In this document: in pieces, positions 1 through 8,104 of the stretch | How positions within the stretch are numbered: position 1 is the stretch's first letter | How the letters are laid out: every line of letters starts with the position of its first letter | Assembly: GCF_023078375.1 (NCBI RefSeq) | Contig: NZ_CP095554.1 | Span: 1,240,001 to 1,304,000, forward strand | DNA: 64,000 bases | Reading direction: 5' to 3' | DNA from: Roseomonas gilardii subsp. gilardii | GTDB taxonomy: Bacteria > Pseudomonadota > Alphaproteobacteria > Acetobacterales > Acetobacteraceae | Position numbers and translations under genes: made by a program | The notes under the pieces: model-generated | Seen by the model: the letters and a program-made list of their open reading frames with translations, nothing else | The model's database searches: none | What the model was told of the DNA's origin: nothing

Positions 1-9
1 CGCCTCCCC

Positions 10-1110
10 ATGTCGAGCAATCCGTCCGGCTCCCTGCCGCGCTTCCACAGCCTCCGCGTCGCGGATCTGCGGCGGGAAACGCCGGATGCCGTCTCCATCG
101 CCTTCGAGGTGCCGGAGGCGCTGAAGCCGCTCTATGGCTTCAGGCCGGGGCAGTACCTGACACTGCGGCGGGATTTCGAGGGCGAGGAGGTCCGCCGCTC
201 CTATTCCATCTGCTCCGGCCCCGATGACGGGGAGCTGCGCATCGCCGTGAAGCGCGTGGAGGGCGGCAGCTTCTCCGGCTGGTGCAACACGGCGCTGCGC
301 GCGGGCGATGCGCTGGAGGTGATGGTGCCGACCGGCCGCTTCGGCATCGCGCCGAAGCCGGAGGAAGCGCGGCTGCATCTTGGCTTCGCGGCGGGGTCGG
401 GCATCACGCCGATCCTCTCGATCATCCGCTTCCTCCTGGCGCGGGAGCCGAAGAGCCGCTTCTTCCTTTTCTACGGCAACCGCACCGCCGCCGACATGCT
501 GTTCCGCGAGGCGCTGGAAGAGCTGAAGGACCGTTTCCTCGAACGCTTCTCCGTCTTCCATGTGCTGTCGCAGGAGGAGCAGGACCTGCCCATCCTGAAC
601 GGGCGGCTGGATGGGGAGAAGGTGCGCCTGCTGCTGCGCCACATCGTGCCGGTGGGGGAGGTGGATCATGCCTTCCTCTGCGGCCCCGCCGGGATGAGCG
701 AGGAGGTCGCCGCCACGCTGCGCGAGCTCGGCCTTCCGGAGGAGCGCCTGCATGTGGAGCGCTTCGTGTCCGTCTTCGACGGCCGCCCGCGCCGCGCGGT
801 GGCGCCGAAGCCCGCCCCGGATGCGCCGCCCGCGCACACCGCCGCGCTGATCGTCGATGGCAAGCGGCGCGAGGTGCCCGTGGCTGCGGGCGAGGCCGTG
901 CTGGACGCGGCGCTGCGGGCGGGGATGGACCTGCCCTATGCCTGCAAGGGCGGGATGTGCAGCACCTGCCGTGCCCGGGTGGTGGAGGGCAAGGTGGAGA
1001 TGGAGGTCAACTACTCGCTGGAACCCTGGGAGATCGAGGCGGGCTATGTGCTGACCTGCCAGGCGCGCCCCACCACCCCGCGCGTGGTCATCGACTACGA
1101 CCAGATGTGA
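10..1110 (+). CDS. paaE: Phenylacetyl-CoA 1,2-epoxidase reductase subunit PaaE
   Basis: PaaE is the NAD(P)H-dependent flavin/iron-sulfur reductase that feeds electrons to the PaaABC(D) di-iron epoxidase, which converts phenylacetyl-CoA to its 1,2-epoxide in the cytoplasm. The 366-aa protein has an N-terminal FAD domain (motif RRSYSICSG near residue 65), an NAD-binding domain (GSGITPILS near 128) and a C-terminal plant-type 2Fe-2S ferredoxin domain with Cys312, Cys317, Cys320 and Cys350 in the CxxxxCxxC...C arrangement. This domain order and length are those of PaaE. The gene starts 10 bases into the window, so paaABCD are expected just upstream. Its 3' end overlaps the convergent regulator gene by 23 bp. 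Confidence 0.93.
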   Translation: MSSNPSGSLPRFHSLRVADLRRETPDAVSIAFEVPEALKPLYGFRPGQYLTLRRDFEGEEVRRSYSICSGPDDGELRIAVKRVEGGSFSGWCNTALRAGDALEVMVPTGRFGIAPKPEEARLHLGFAAGSGITPILSIIRFLLAREPKSRFFLFYGNRTAADMLFREALEELKDRFLERFSVFHVLSQEEQDLPILNGRLDGEKVRLLLRHIVPVGEVDHAFLCGPAGMSEEVAATLRELGLPEERLHVERFVSVFDGRPRRAVAPKPAPDAPPAHTAALIVDGKRREVPVAAGEAVLDAALRAGMDLPYACKGGMCSTCRARVVEGKVEMEVNYSLEPWEIEAGYVLTCQARPTTPRVVIDYDQM

Positions 1111-1735
1111 CGAGTTCCGGCACGGCCATCTTGCCGGGCATCCCATGGGGCGCCCCATCCAGCACCAGGCCGACCGCGAGGCGGGCATAGTCCTCCCGCC
1201 CCAGCGGGCCATCCGGGCGGAACCACATGTAGTTCCAGTTCAGCATGCCGAAGAGCGACATGGTGAGCGGCTTGAGCAGCAGCCGGTTGCCGGCGAGGTC
1301 GGGCCGCGCCGCCAGCAGCGCCTCGGCGAAGACGGCGACGAGGCGCCGCTCCAGAGCCACCAGCCCACGCTTCTTCTCCTCCGGCAGGAGGCGCAACTGC
1401 CCGATCTGTACCTGATGCGCCGCATCCGCCCCGGCATAGGCGCCGAGCAGCGCCACGGCGAGATCCTCCAGATAGCGGCGCGGCGGCCCCCCCGGCTGCG
1501 GCGAGACGGCCTCCACCACCTCCACCAGCTCCTCCAGATGGAAGCGGATGATGTCGTGCAGCAGCTCCAGCTTGTCGCGGTAGTAGTGGTAGAGCAGCGC
1601 CTTCGACACCCCGCAGGCCTGCGCGATCATGCTGGTCGAGGCGCGGTCATAGCCGTGCTCGGCGAACAGCTGCGCGGAACGGTCGAGGATCGCACGCCGC
1701 TTGTCGTCATGGTCGGATGCGCGCGGGCGGCTCAT
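1088..1735 (-). CDS. paaR: TetR/AcrR family regulator, probable PaaR repressor of the paa genes
   Basis: This is a 215-aa TetR-type repressor. Residues about 12-60 form the HTH domain (RRAILDRSAQLFAEHGYDRA, then a CGVSKALLYHYYRDK recognition region), followed by a ligand-binding domain with the MSLFGMLNWNYMWFRPDG stretch seen in fatty-acid/aryl-CoA sensing TetR proteins. I chose ATG 1735 because the longer upstream reading lacks family similarity and the HTH begins just after this start. It lies downstream of paaK on the same strand and between paa genes, so control of paa by a phenylacetyl-CoA-type inducer is likely. Probable operators sit at 4286-4305 and 4415-4434. The PaaR identity is inferred from context. 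Confidence 0.82.
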   Translation of the reverse strand: MSRPRASDHDDKRRAILDRSAQLFAEHGYDRASTSMIAQACGVSKALLYHYYRDKLELLHDIIRFHLEELVEVVEAVSPQPGGPPRRYLEDLAVALLGAYAGADAAHQVQIGQLRLLPEEKKRGLVALERRLVAVFAEALLAARPDLAGNRLLLKPLTMSLFGMLNWNYMWFRPDGPLGREDYARLAVGLVLDGAPHGMPGKMAVPELVTSGRSR

Positions 1736-1860
1736 CGGCAAATCTCGCTGCGGATCGGGACGGAGGCTGGAATCCGGCCTGCGCCAGGGCCTGTCAAGTT
1801 TCCGGCAGGCGGGAGGGCTGCCTCCTTTCCGAGTGGGCCGCGCTGAAGGTGTCGGCCGTC

Positions 1861-1883
1861 GCCGGAGGGCATGGCCCTCCGGC
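1861..1883 (-). terminator. GC-rich hairpin downstream of paaK
   Basis: A perfect 10-bp stem (GCCGGAGGGC / GCCCTCCGGC) encloses a 3-base loop in the 274-bp gap between the paaK stop and the regulator start. There is no clear U tract. It could end or attenuate paaK transcription before the regulator gene. Confidence 0.4.
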
Positions 1884-1925
1884 ACGAACCCCGCCGCCAC
1901 GCGTCCTGGAAAACGGAAGGTGGGG

Positions 1926-1950
1926 GCCGGGGAGGCACCGTCTCCCCGGC
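1926..1950 (-). terminator. Second GC-rich hairpin downstream of paaK
   Basis: A perfect 9-bp stem (GCCGGGGAG / CTCCCCGGC) with a 7-base loop. Together with the adjacent GGAAGGC...GCCTCC sequence toward paaK it resembles the first part of the dispersed repeat found at 6556-6930 and 26984-27306, so it may be a degenerate third copy. Confidence 0.4.
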
Positions 1951-2009
1951 GGAGGGGGAGCCGGGGGGAGGCAAGGCCTTCCTCCGGGAGTTGCCGCGAA
2001 AGCGCATGC

Positions 2010-3335
2010 CTAGCCCCGCCGGTCGATCACGCGGCGGATCTTGCCGATGGAGCGTTCCAGCGTGCCGGGCTGTTCCACCACGACACGGGTGGTGATGCCG
2101 ATCGTGTTCTTGATCAGGTGAACGACTTCCTCGGCCTCTCGCGCCATGCCGTCGCCGTCCCAGAAGCCGCCCTGGCATTCCACATGCACCACCATCTGGT
2201 CGAGGCGCCCCTCGCGCGTCAGGTGGATCTGGAAATGCCCGCTGCACCAGTTCCGGGTGAGCAGGATCTCCTCGATCTGCGAGGGGAAGACGTTGACGCC
2301 GCGCAGGATGATCATGTCGTCGCTGCGGCCGGTGATCTTCTCCATCCGCCGCATGCCGGGCCGCGCCGTGCCGGGAAGGAGGCGCGTCAGGTCCCGGGTG
2401 CGGTAGCGGATGACGGGCATGCCCTCCTTGGTCAGGGTGGTGAAGACCAGTTCGCCCTTCTCGCCGTCCGGCAGCACCTCGCCGGTGCGCGGGTCGATCA
2501 CCTCGGGGAGGAAATGGTCCTCCCAGATATGCAGCCCGTCCTTGGTCTCGGCGCATTCCTGCGCCACGCCGGGGCCCATGACCTCGGACAGGCCGTAGAT
2601 GTCCACCGCCTGCATGTCGAAGGCCTGCTCGATCTGCTGGCGCATCGCATTGGTCCAGGGCTCGGCGCCGAAGATGCCGATCTTCAGCGAGCTCTGCCGC
2701 GGGTCGAGGCCCCGGCGCTGGAACTCGTCCAGCAGCGCCAGCATGTAGCTGGGCGTCACCATGATGATCTCGGGCCGGAAGTCGTTGATGAGCTGCACCT
2801 GCCGTTCGGTCATGCCGCCGGAAATGGGCACGACAGTGCAGCCGAGCCGTTCGCCCCCGGCATGGGCACCGAGCCCGCCGGTGAAGAGCCCATAGCCATA
2901 GGCGTTGTGCAGCATCATCCCCGGCCGCCCGCCGGCGGCGTGGATGGAACGCGCCATGAGGTCCGCCCAGCGGTCCAGGTCGCCCTGGGTGTAGCCGACC
3001 ACGATGGGCTTGCCCGTGGTGCCGGAGGAGCCGTGCAGGCGCGCGATCCGGTCCCGTGGCACGGCCAGCATGCCGAAGGGATAGGTGTCGCGCAGGTCGG
3101 TCTTCACCGTGAAGGGGAATTTCGCGAGGTCCGGCAGGTCGCGGAAGTCGCGCGGATGCACCCCGGCGGCGTCGAACTTCGCGCGGTAGAAGGGGACGTT
3201 CTCATAGACATGGTGCAGTGTCCGCGCGAGGCGTTCGCGCTGAAGGGCCTGGATCTCGGCGCGGCTGGCGCCCTCCACCTCGTGCAGGAAGGGGCCGGTG
3301 GCGGTGCCGGATGGTGCGGCGAGGGTGGCGCTCAT
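2010..3335 (-). CDS. paaK: Phenylacetate-CoA ligase PaaK
   Basis: PaaK activates phenylacetate to phenylacetyl-CoA using ATP and CoA, the first step of the pathway. The 441-aa protein has the usual family length. The ATP-binding motif HGSSGTTGKPIVVGYT lies at residues 101-116, YGLSEVMGPG follows near residue 245, and the C-terminal region has the DMIILRGVNVFPSQIE motif characteristic of the PaaK subfamily, preceded by KITGRSD. It is transcribed in the same direction as paaG, 101 bp downstream of it, and upstream of the TetR gene. It is likely co-expressed with paaG from the regulated paaG/paaZ intergenic region. Confidence 0.95.
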   Translation of the reverse strand: MSATLAAPSGTATGPFLHEVEGASRAEIQALQRERLARTLHHVYENVPFYRAKFDAAGVHPRDFRDLPDLAKFPFTVKTDLRDTYPFGMLAVPRDRIARLHGSSGTTGKPIVVGYTQGDLDRWADLMARSIHAAGGRPGMMLHNAYGYGLFTGGLGAHAGGERLGCTVVPISGGMTERQVQLINDFRPEIIMVTPSYMLALLDEFQRRGLDPRQSSLKIGIFGAEPWTNAMRQQIEQAFDMQAVDIYGLSEVMGPGVAQECAETKDGLHIWEDHFLPEVIDPRTGEVLPDGEKGELVFTTLTKEGMPVIRYRTRDLTRLLPGTARPGMRRMEKITGRSDDMIILRGVNVFPSQIEEILLTRNWCSGHFQIHLTREGRLDQMVVHVECQGGFWDGDGMAREAEEVVHLIKNTIGITTRVVVEQPGTLERSIGKIRRVIDRRG

Positions 3336-3436
3336 GGTTTCCGTTCCTCCAGGGGGCCTCTGGGCCTGCGATCCACGATCCCGGCGCTTCCGCCTTCCGT
3401 GGCCGCGGGCCGGATGGGCCCATTCTCGCGAAAGCC

Positions 3437-4225
3437 TTAGTCGGCGCGGCCGGTGAAGCGCGGCGGGCGCTTCTCCAGGAAGGCACGCACGCCCTCGGCA
3501 TAATCCGGCGTGCGCCCGGCCTGGCGTTGCAGATCCCGCTCCAGGTCGAGCTGGTCGTCGAGCGTGTTGGTGGCGGAGGCATTCAGTGCCCGCTTCACCA
3601 GGGCCAGGCCCTGGGTCGGCTGGGTGGCCAGCCGGGCCGCCAGGGCCTCAGCCTCCGGCATCAGCGCCTCGTCCGGAAGGGCACGCCAGATCATGCCCCA
3701 GGCCTCGGCCTGCCGCGCCTCCACGGGTTCGGCCAGCAGCATCAGCGCGCGGGCGCGTGCCTCCCCCACCAGGCGCGGCAGGGTATGGGTGCCGCCGGAA
3801 TCCGGGATCAGCCCGATGCGGGCGAAGGCCTGGATGAATTTCGCCGAATGCGCCGCCAGCACGATGTCGCAGGCCAGAGCGAGATTGGCCCCGGCGCCCG
3901 CCGCCACGCCGTTGACGGCGCAGACCACCGGCTTCGGCATGTCACGCAGCCGGCGCACCAGCGGGTTGTAGAGGCGTTCCAGCGTGTCGCCGAGATCGGG
4001 CGGCCCGTCCCCGCCCCGCCGGTCCCCGAGATCCTGCCCGGCGCAGAAACCGCGCCCGGCGCCGGTGAGCAGCACGGCGCGGCAGTCCGGATCGGCGGCG
4101 GCCTCCTCCAGCGACGCGGCCAGGGCGGCGTGCAGTTCCTCGTTGAAGGCGTTGAGCTTGTCCGGGCGGTGGAGGATGATCTTCCGCCAGCCGTCCGGCC
4201 GCTCGACCCGCACTGTGTCGCTCAT
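3437..4225 (-). CDS. paaG: Crotonase-family ring-opening isomerase PaaG
   Basis: In the phenylacetate pathway PaaG isomerises ring-1,2-epoxyphenylacetyl-CoA to the oxepin-CoA and later shifts a double bond during beta-oxidation. The 262-aa protein is a complete crotonase fold. It has oxyanion-hole regions FCAGQDLGDR (residues 60-69) and AVNGVAAGAGANLALACDI (103-121), and the PaaG-type PDSGGT motif with Asp142 in the catalytic position. The signature and position between paaK and paaZ favour paaG over a generic enoyl-CoA hydratase such as PaaF. It is divergent from paaZ, and the 293-bp gap carries the two putative operators. Confidence 0.88.
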   Translation of the reverse strand: MSDTVRVERPDGWRKIILHRPDKLNAFNEELHAALAASLEEAAADPDCRAVLLTGAGRGFCAGQDLGDRRGGDGPPDLGDTLERLYNPLVRRLRDMPKPVVCAVNGVAAGAGANLALACDIVLAAHSAKFIQAFARIGLIPDSGGTHTLPRLVGEARARALMLLAEPVEARQAEAWGMIWRALPDEALMPEAEALAARLATQPTQGLALVKRALNASATNTLDDQLDLERDLQRQAGRTPDYAEGVRAFLEKRPPRFTGRAD

Positions 4226-4285
4226 CTCCGCCTCCCTCTCCTGGCCCGGGCTTATGCCGCCCGTGGCCGATGCGCGACGGCATGA

Positions 4286-4305
4286 TTGACCGTCTGGACG
4301 GTCGA
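4286..4305. promoter_or_regulatory. Putative PaaR operator 1
   Basis: TTGACCGTCTGGACGGTCGA is an inverted repeat with 8 of 9 half-site positions matched around a 2-bp centre. It lies 61 bp upstream of the paaG start and matches operator 2 except at the centre and one flanking base. TetR proteins commonly bind such palindromes. The link to the nearby TetR protein is inference. Confidence 0.7.
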
Positions 4306-4314
4306 TTAACGTCC

Positions 4315-4347
4315 CAGCGATCCGCCCCTGTCAATGACAGATCGCTG
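4315..4347 (+). other. Nested inverted repeat between the two operators
   Basis: The outer arms CAGCGAT / ATCGCTG enclose the inner arms CTGTC / GACAG with an AAT loop and a 6-base CCGCCC bulge on one side. On RNA this would make one bulged hairpin. It sits between the two putative operators in the paaG/paaZ gap and could be part of a leader or another protein site. Its function is unknown. Confidence 0.4.
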
Positions 4348-4414
4348 CCTTATGGCGCAGGCGATGTGCGGCGCAGCACGGGGGGGCCGAACCTGCCGGC
4401 AGGAAGAGCTTGCA

Positions 4415-4434
4415 TTGACCGTCCAGACGGTCAA
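4415..4434. promoter_or_regulatory. Putative PaaR operator 2
   Basis: TTGACCGTCCAGACGGTCAA is a perfect 9-bp inverted repeat around a CA centre, 85 bp upstream of the paaZ start. With operator 1, spaced 129 bp apart, it could place both divergent promoters under one repressor. Confidence 0.75.
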
Positions 4435-4518
4435 ATAATTCCGCCGCCTCCATGCAAGGAGGGAAGGGCTCCCCGCTCCGGAGCAACGGGGCGCGCCCAG
4501 GGGAAGGAAACACCGCCG

Positions 4519-6555
4519 ATGCCGTCCATCCTCCGCAGCTATGCCCAGGACCGCTGGATCGCCCCTTCCGGCCCGGGCAGCGAGATCCGAAGCGCCGTCG
4601 ATGGCCGGGTGATCGCCACCGCCTCCAGCGCGGGGCTGGATTTCGCCGCCATGGCCCGCCATGCGCGGGAGGCCGGCGGCCCCGCCCTGCGCCGCTTCAA
4701 CTTCCATGAACGGGCGGAGATGCTGAAGCGCCTCGCCACCTTCCTGGGTGACCGCAAGGAGGCGCTTTACGATCTCTCCTTCGACACGGGCGCGACACGG
4801 CGCGACAGCCTGATCGACATCGATGGCGGCATCGGCACGCTCTTCGCCTATGCCTCGCGCGGCCGCCGCGAACTGCCGGCGGGCCGTTTCGTGGTGGAAG
4901 GAGAGGTCGAAAGGCTCTCGCGCAACGGCAGCTTCGCCGGGCTGCACATCCTCTCGCCGCTGCAGGGCGTGGCGGTGCATGTGAACGCCTTCAACTTTCC
5001 CTGCTGGGGCATGCTGGAAAAGCTGGCGCCCGCGATCCTGGCCGGCATGCCGGTGATCACCAAGCCGGCCACCGCCACGGCCTATGTCGCCCATGCGGTG
5101 GCGGAGGCGATCGTGGAATCCGGTATCCTGCCGCCCGGCGCCTTCCAGTTCATCGCCGGCGGCACGGGCGACCTGCTGGACCATCTGACAGGGCAGGACC
5201 TGCTGTCCTTCACCGGCTCCGCCGCCACCTCGGTGAAGCTGCGCGACAATCCGGCCGTGTCGCGCAACGCGGTGCGCTTCGTGGCGGAGCGGGATTCGCT
5301 GAACGCCGCCATCCTCGGCCCGGATGCGGTGCCGGAGACGCCGGAGTTCGACCTCTTCGTGAAGGAGGTGGTGCGCGAGATGACGGCCAAGGCCGGGCAG
5401 AAATGCACCGCCATCCGCCGCATCCTGGTGCCGCGCGCACAGGTCGCGGCGGTGGCGGAGGCGCTGTCCGCGCGGCTCGGCAAGGTCACGGTCGGCGATC
5501 CGCGGCGCGACGACGTGCGCATGGGGCCGCTCGCCAGCCTGGACCAGCGCCGCGACGTGCGCGCGGCGGTGGCGCGCCTCCGCCGCGAGGCCACGATCCT
5601 CTTCGGCGATCCGGAGCATTGCGACGTGCTGGGCGGTGACGCGGAGAAGGGCGCCTTCATGGCCCCGGTGCTGCTCCATTGCGAGAACCCGGTGCGGGCC
5701 GAACTGGTCCATGCGCTGGAAGCCTTCGGCCCGGTGGCGACGCTGATGCCCTATGACGGGGTGGAGGAGGCGGTTGCCCTGGCGCGGCGCGGCGAGGGCA
5801 GCCTGGTGGCCTCGGCCTTCTCCTACGACCCTGTGGCGACGGCGGAGCTGGTGGCGGGCCTCGCCCCCTATCACGGCCGCCTCTTCCTGCTCGACCGTGA
5901 CAGTGCGGCGGAATCCACCGGCCATGGCTCGCCCCTGCCGGCCCTGGTGCATGGCGGGCCGGGCCGGGCCGGCGGTGGCGAGGAGATGGGTGGGTTGCGC
6001 GGTGTCTTCCACCACATGCAGCGCACCGCGCTCCAGGCCTCGCCCGCCAAGCTCGCCGCGCTGGGCGAGAGCTGGATCAAGGGGGCGCCCACGCGCCGCC
6101 CGGACAATCATCCCTTCCGCCTGGATTACGACGCCCTCTCGGTCGGTGACACGGTGGAAACCGGCGCGCGCATCATCACGCTGGAGGATATCGAGCACTT
6201 CGCCCGCTTCACCGGCGACCACTTCTACGCGCATATGGACGAGGCGGCGGCGAAGGCGAATCCTTTCTTCCCCGGCCGCGTCGCGCATGGCTACCTGATC
6301 CTGAGCTTCGCCGCCGGGCTCTTCGTCGATCCCGCGCCTGGGCCGCTCCTCGCCAATTACGGGCTGGACCGGCTGCGCTTCCTCAAGCCCGTCTCACCAG
6401 GGGATTCGATCCGCGTGCGCCTGACCGTGCAGCGGAAAAATCCCGCACGGAAGCCGGAATATGGCGAGGTGCGCTGGGATGTGGAGGTCTTCAACCAGGA
6501 TGACGAGACGGTGGCGCGCTACGAACTGCTGACCATGAGTGCACGCAAGCCGTGA
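4519..6555 (+). CDS. paaZ: Bifunctional oxepin-CoA hydrolase / 3-oxo-5,6-dehydrosuberyl-CoA semialdehyde dehydrogenase PaaZ
   Basis: PaaZ opens the oxepin-CoA ring hydrolytically and oxidises the resulting aldehyde. The 678-aa protein starts at ATG 4519 (MPSILRSYAQDRW); upstream in-frame codons have no family similarity. Residues 1-520 are an aldehyde dehydrogenase domain with Glu257 (FVAERDSLN) and nucleophile Cys296 (GQKCTAIRR). Residues about 530-678 are a MaoC-like (R)-hydratase domain with catalytic Asp567 and His572 (FTGDHFYAHMDE). Both active sites look intact and the length matches the family (about 680 aa). It is transcribed away from paaG from the operator-bearing gap. The 390 bp after it contain a dispersed repeat and no gene. 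Confidence 0.95.
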   Translation: MPSILRSYAQDRWIAPSGPGSEIRSAVDGRVIATASSAGLDFAAMARHAREAGGPALRRFNFHERAEMLKRLATFLGDRKEALYDLSFDTGATRRDSLIDIDGGIGTLFAYASRGRRELPAGRFVVEGEVERLSRNGSFAGLHILSPLQGVAVHVNAFNFPCWGMLEKLAPAILAGMPVITKPATATAYVAHAVAEAIVESGILPPGAFQFIAGGTGDLLDHLTGQDLLSFTGSAATSVKLRDNPAVSRNAVRFVAERDSLNAAILGPDAVPETPEFDLFVKEVVREMTAKAGQKCTAIRRILVPRAQVAAVAEALSARLGKVTVGDPRRDDVRMGPLASLDQRRDVRAAVARLRREATILFGDPEHCDVLGGDAEKGAFMAPVLLHCENPVRAELVHALEAFGPVATLMPYDGVEEAVALARRGEGSLVASAFSYDPVATAELVAGLAPYHGRLFLLDRDSAAESTGHGSPLPALVHGGPGRAGGGEEMGGLRGVFHHMQRTALQASPAKLAALGESWIKGAPTRRPDNHPFRLDYDALSVGDTVETGARIITLEDIEHFARFTGDHFYAHMDEAAAKANPFFPGRVAHGYLILSFAAGLFVDPAPGPLLANYGLDRLRFLKPVSPGDSIRVRLTVQRKNPARKPEYGEVRWDVEVFNQDDETVARYELLTMSARKP

Positions 6556-6930
6556 TGCGAACGGTGGCTTGCTGCTGCCGTGGCTTGATCCGGAAACGTC
6601 CGGTGTCGCTCTCCGTGGCCCGGAGGGAAGGCTCCGCCTTCGCCCCCGTACCCCCCATCCGCCAGGACCCTGCGGGCCCTGGTCCCGGTTCGTTGGAGCG
6701 GGCTGATACCGGATCGCGCCGGAGAACATAGATATCCGGCGACTGCGGGCGCCACCAGCGCGGAGGAGGTGTTTTCTTTGTTCGGAAGCTCCACCGATCC
6801 ACCTGCGCCCGGGGATCGGCTCGCAGGCTGACGGTCACCACCGGCACCAACGAAAGCCCGGGGTCCGGGGACCGGCTTCGGTCCCCGGCGGAGCGGGTGT
6901 GGGAGAGGCAGCGCCTCTCCCACCGGGCCA
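6556..6930 (-). repeat. Dispersed structured intergenic repeat, copy 1
   Basis: This gene-free stretch between paaZ and the sugar operon is, read on the minus strand, a relative of 26984-27306. The shared blocks are a start hairpin (6899-6923), a segment at 6783-6886 that is about 84% identical by hand alignment to 27049-27153, and an exact 20-base match at 6676-6695 to 27220-27239 in reverse complement. A further imperfect hairpin with arms GAAGGC/GCCTTC lies at 6627-6641. The copy starts 22 bp after the stop of the epimerase/reductase gene. No terminal inverted repeats or transposase are visible. Confidence 0.75.
6899..6923 (-). terminator. Strong hairpin after the sugar operon
   Basis: An 11-bp perfect stem (GTGGGAGAGGC / GCCTCTCCCAC) with a 3-base loop begins 22 bp after the stop codon of the last gene of the minus-strand operon. 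It lacks a U tract. It is the leading element of the dispersed repeat. Confidence 0.55.
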
Positions 6931-6945
6931 ACCACCAGCGCGGCG

Positions 6946-7995
6946 CTACTGCCGCGTCCAGCGGATATCCGACGACAGGCGGCCGCCGTCGATGTGGCGG
7001 GAAAGGGTATGCAACCGGATATAGGGGGAGCTGCGGAACTCCGGATCGTTGAACCCGATCCGGCGCAGGCCCTCGATCAGTCCGGAGATCGCCTCATCCA
7101 GCGTCACCTGCGGCTGGTGCTGCGGCGCCAGCTCCCGGAACAGGCTGAAATCCACGCGGTAGGAACGGCGGTCGGGTGGGGCGTCGGTGTTGATGCTTAC
7201 CTGGGTGCCGGGAAGCTGAGCCGCCACTTCCTGCGCCAGGTCGCGCACCTGGTAGTTCCACTGCTCGCTGCCGGCATTCACCACCAGGAACTGGCCGCCA
7301 TCTTCCGGCTTGCGGGTGGCGGCCCATTCGATGGCACGCGCCATGTCCTGCACATGGATCAGCGGGCGCCAGGGCGAGCCGTCGCTCAGCACGGTGATCC
7401 GGCCGGAGGTCAGGGCACAGGCCACGAAGTCGTTCAGCACGAGGTCGAGGCGCAGCCGGTCCGACATGCCGCAGGCGGTGGCGAAGCGCAGGCAGGTGAT
7501 GGTCATGTCGCCCGCGTCGAACTGGCGCAGCCCATCCTCCGTGCCCACCTTGGAACGCGCATAGGCGGTCAGCGGGTCGGTGTTGTCGCCCTCCCGCTTC
7601 GCCCCGTCGGAGGCCGCGCCATAGACGCTGCAGGAGGAAGCGAAGACGAAGTGCTTCACCCCGGCATCGCGGGCGAGCTCCGCCATCTTCAGGCTGGCGC
7701 GGTAGTTGATGGCCTCGGTGGGCGCCTCGAAATTCTTGCCCATCGGGTCGTTGGACAGGGCGGAAAGATGCACCACCGCATCCACGCCCTTCAGCAGGAT
7801 GGCGGGGAAGGCCCGCACATCGCCGAAATGCTGCGTGTCCAGCAGCACCTCCGGCACGGCGTCGGGCGTGGTCAGGCAATGCGCGAAGAGGCCGCTGTCG
7901 AAGCCGATGAGCTCGGCCTGCGGGAAGCGCTGTCGCAAATGCCGGACCAAGACGGGGCCGACATAGCCCATGTTGCCGGTGATCAGAACGCGCAT
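6946..7995 (-). CDS. NAD-dependent epimerase/dehydratase (extended SDR) of a nucleotide-sugar operon
   Basis: This is a 349-aa extended short-chain dehydrogenase. The N-terminal Rossmann motif GNMGYVG lies at residues 7-13, Ser/Tyr/Lys catalysis is suggested by SSCSVYG and YARSK, and a sugar-binding C-terminal half follows. ATG 7995 (MRVLITGNMGYVG) was chosen because the glycine motif follows directly. It is the last gene of the minus-strand run that starts with rfbF, so it probably epimerises or reduces a CDP-activated hexose intermediate for a surface glycan. The exact substrate cannot be read from the sequence. No RfbG-type CDP-glucose 4,6-dehydratase is encoded nearby, and this protein could conceivably fill that step. 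Confidence 0.85.
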   Translation of the reverse strand: MRVLITGNMGYVGPVLVRHLRQRFPQAELIGFDSGLFAHCLTTPDAVPEVLLDTQHFGDVRAFPAILLKGVDAVVHLSALSNDPMGKNFEAPTEAINYRASLKMAELARDAGVKHFVFASSCSVYGAASDGAKREGDNTDPLTAYARSKVGTEDGLRQFDAGDMTITCLRFATACGMSDRLRLDLVLNDFVACALTSGRITVLSDGSPWRPLIHVQDMARAIEWAATRKPEDGGQFLVVNAGSEQWNYQVRDLAQEVAAQLPGTQVSINTDAPPDRRSYRVDFSLFRELAPQHQPQVTLDEAISGLIEGLRRIGFNDPEFRSSPYIRLHTLSRHIDGGRLSSDIRWTRQ

Positions 7996-8026
7996 CCTGG
8001 TCCTTGTCCCTGTTGGAAGCTGCCAT

Positions 8027-8043
8027 GCCCCGCGCGGCGGGGC
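8027..8043 (-). terminator. Short hairpin between glycosyltransferase and epimerase genes
   Basis: A 7-bp stem GCCCCGC / GCGGGGC with a 3-base loop lies in the 109-bp gap inside the sugar operon. It may modulate expression or mRNA stability. The evidence is weak. Confidence 0.3.
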
Positions 8044-8104
8044 GTCATGGAAACCGGGCCGGGCAGCACGGGCCGGGTCTCCTCCGTTGAAAGCCTTGTC
8101 CGTC

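Noticed and set aside
1732-2556. A frame overlapping paaK and the gap before the regulator
   Set aside because: Its sequence is Pro/Arg-rich and antisense-like in composition. The paaK frame explains the region.
6556-6930. Insertion sequence or MITE
   Set aside because: No transposase, target-site duplication or terminal inverted repeats are visible. Only internal hairpins and conserved blocks are seen.
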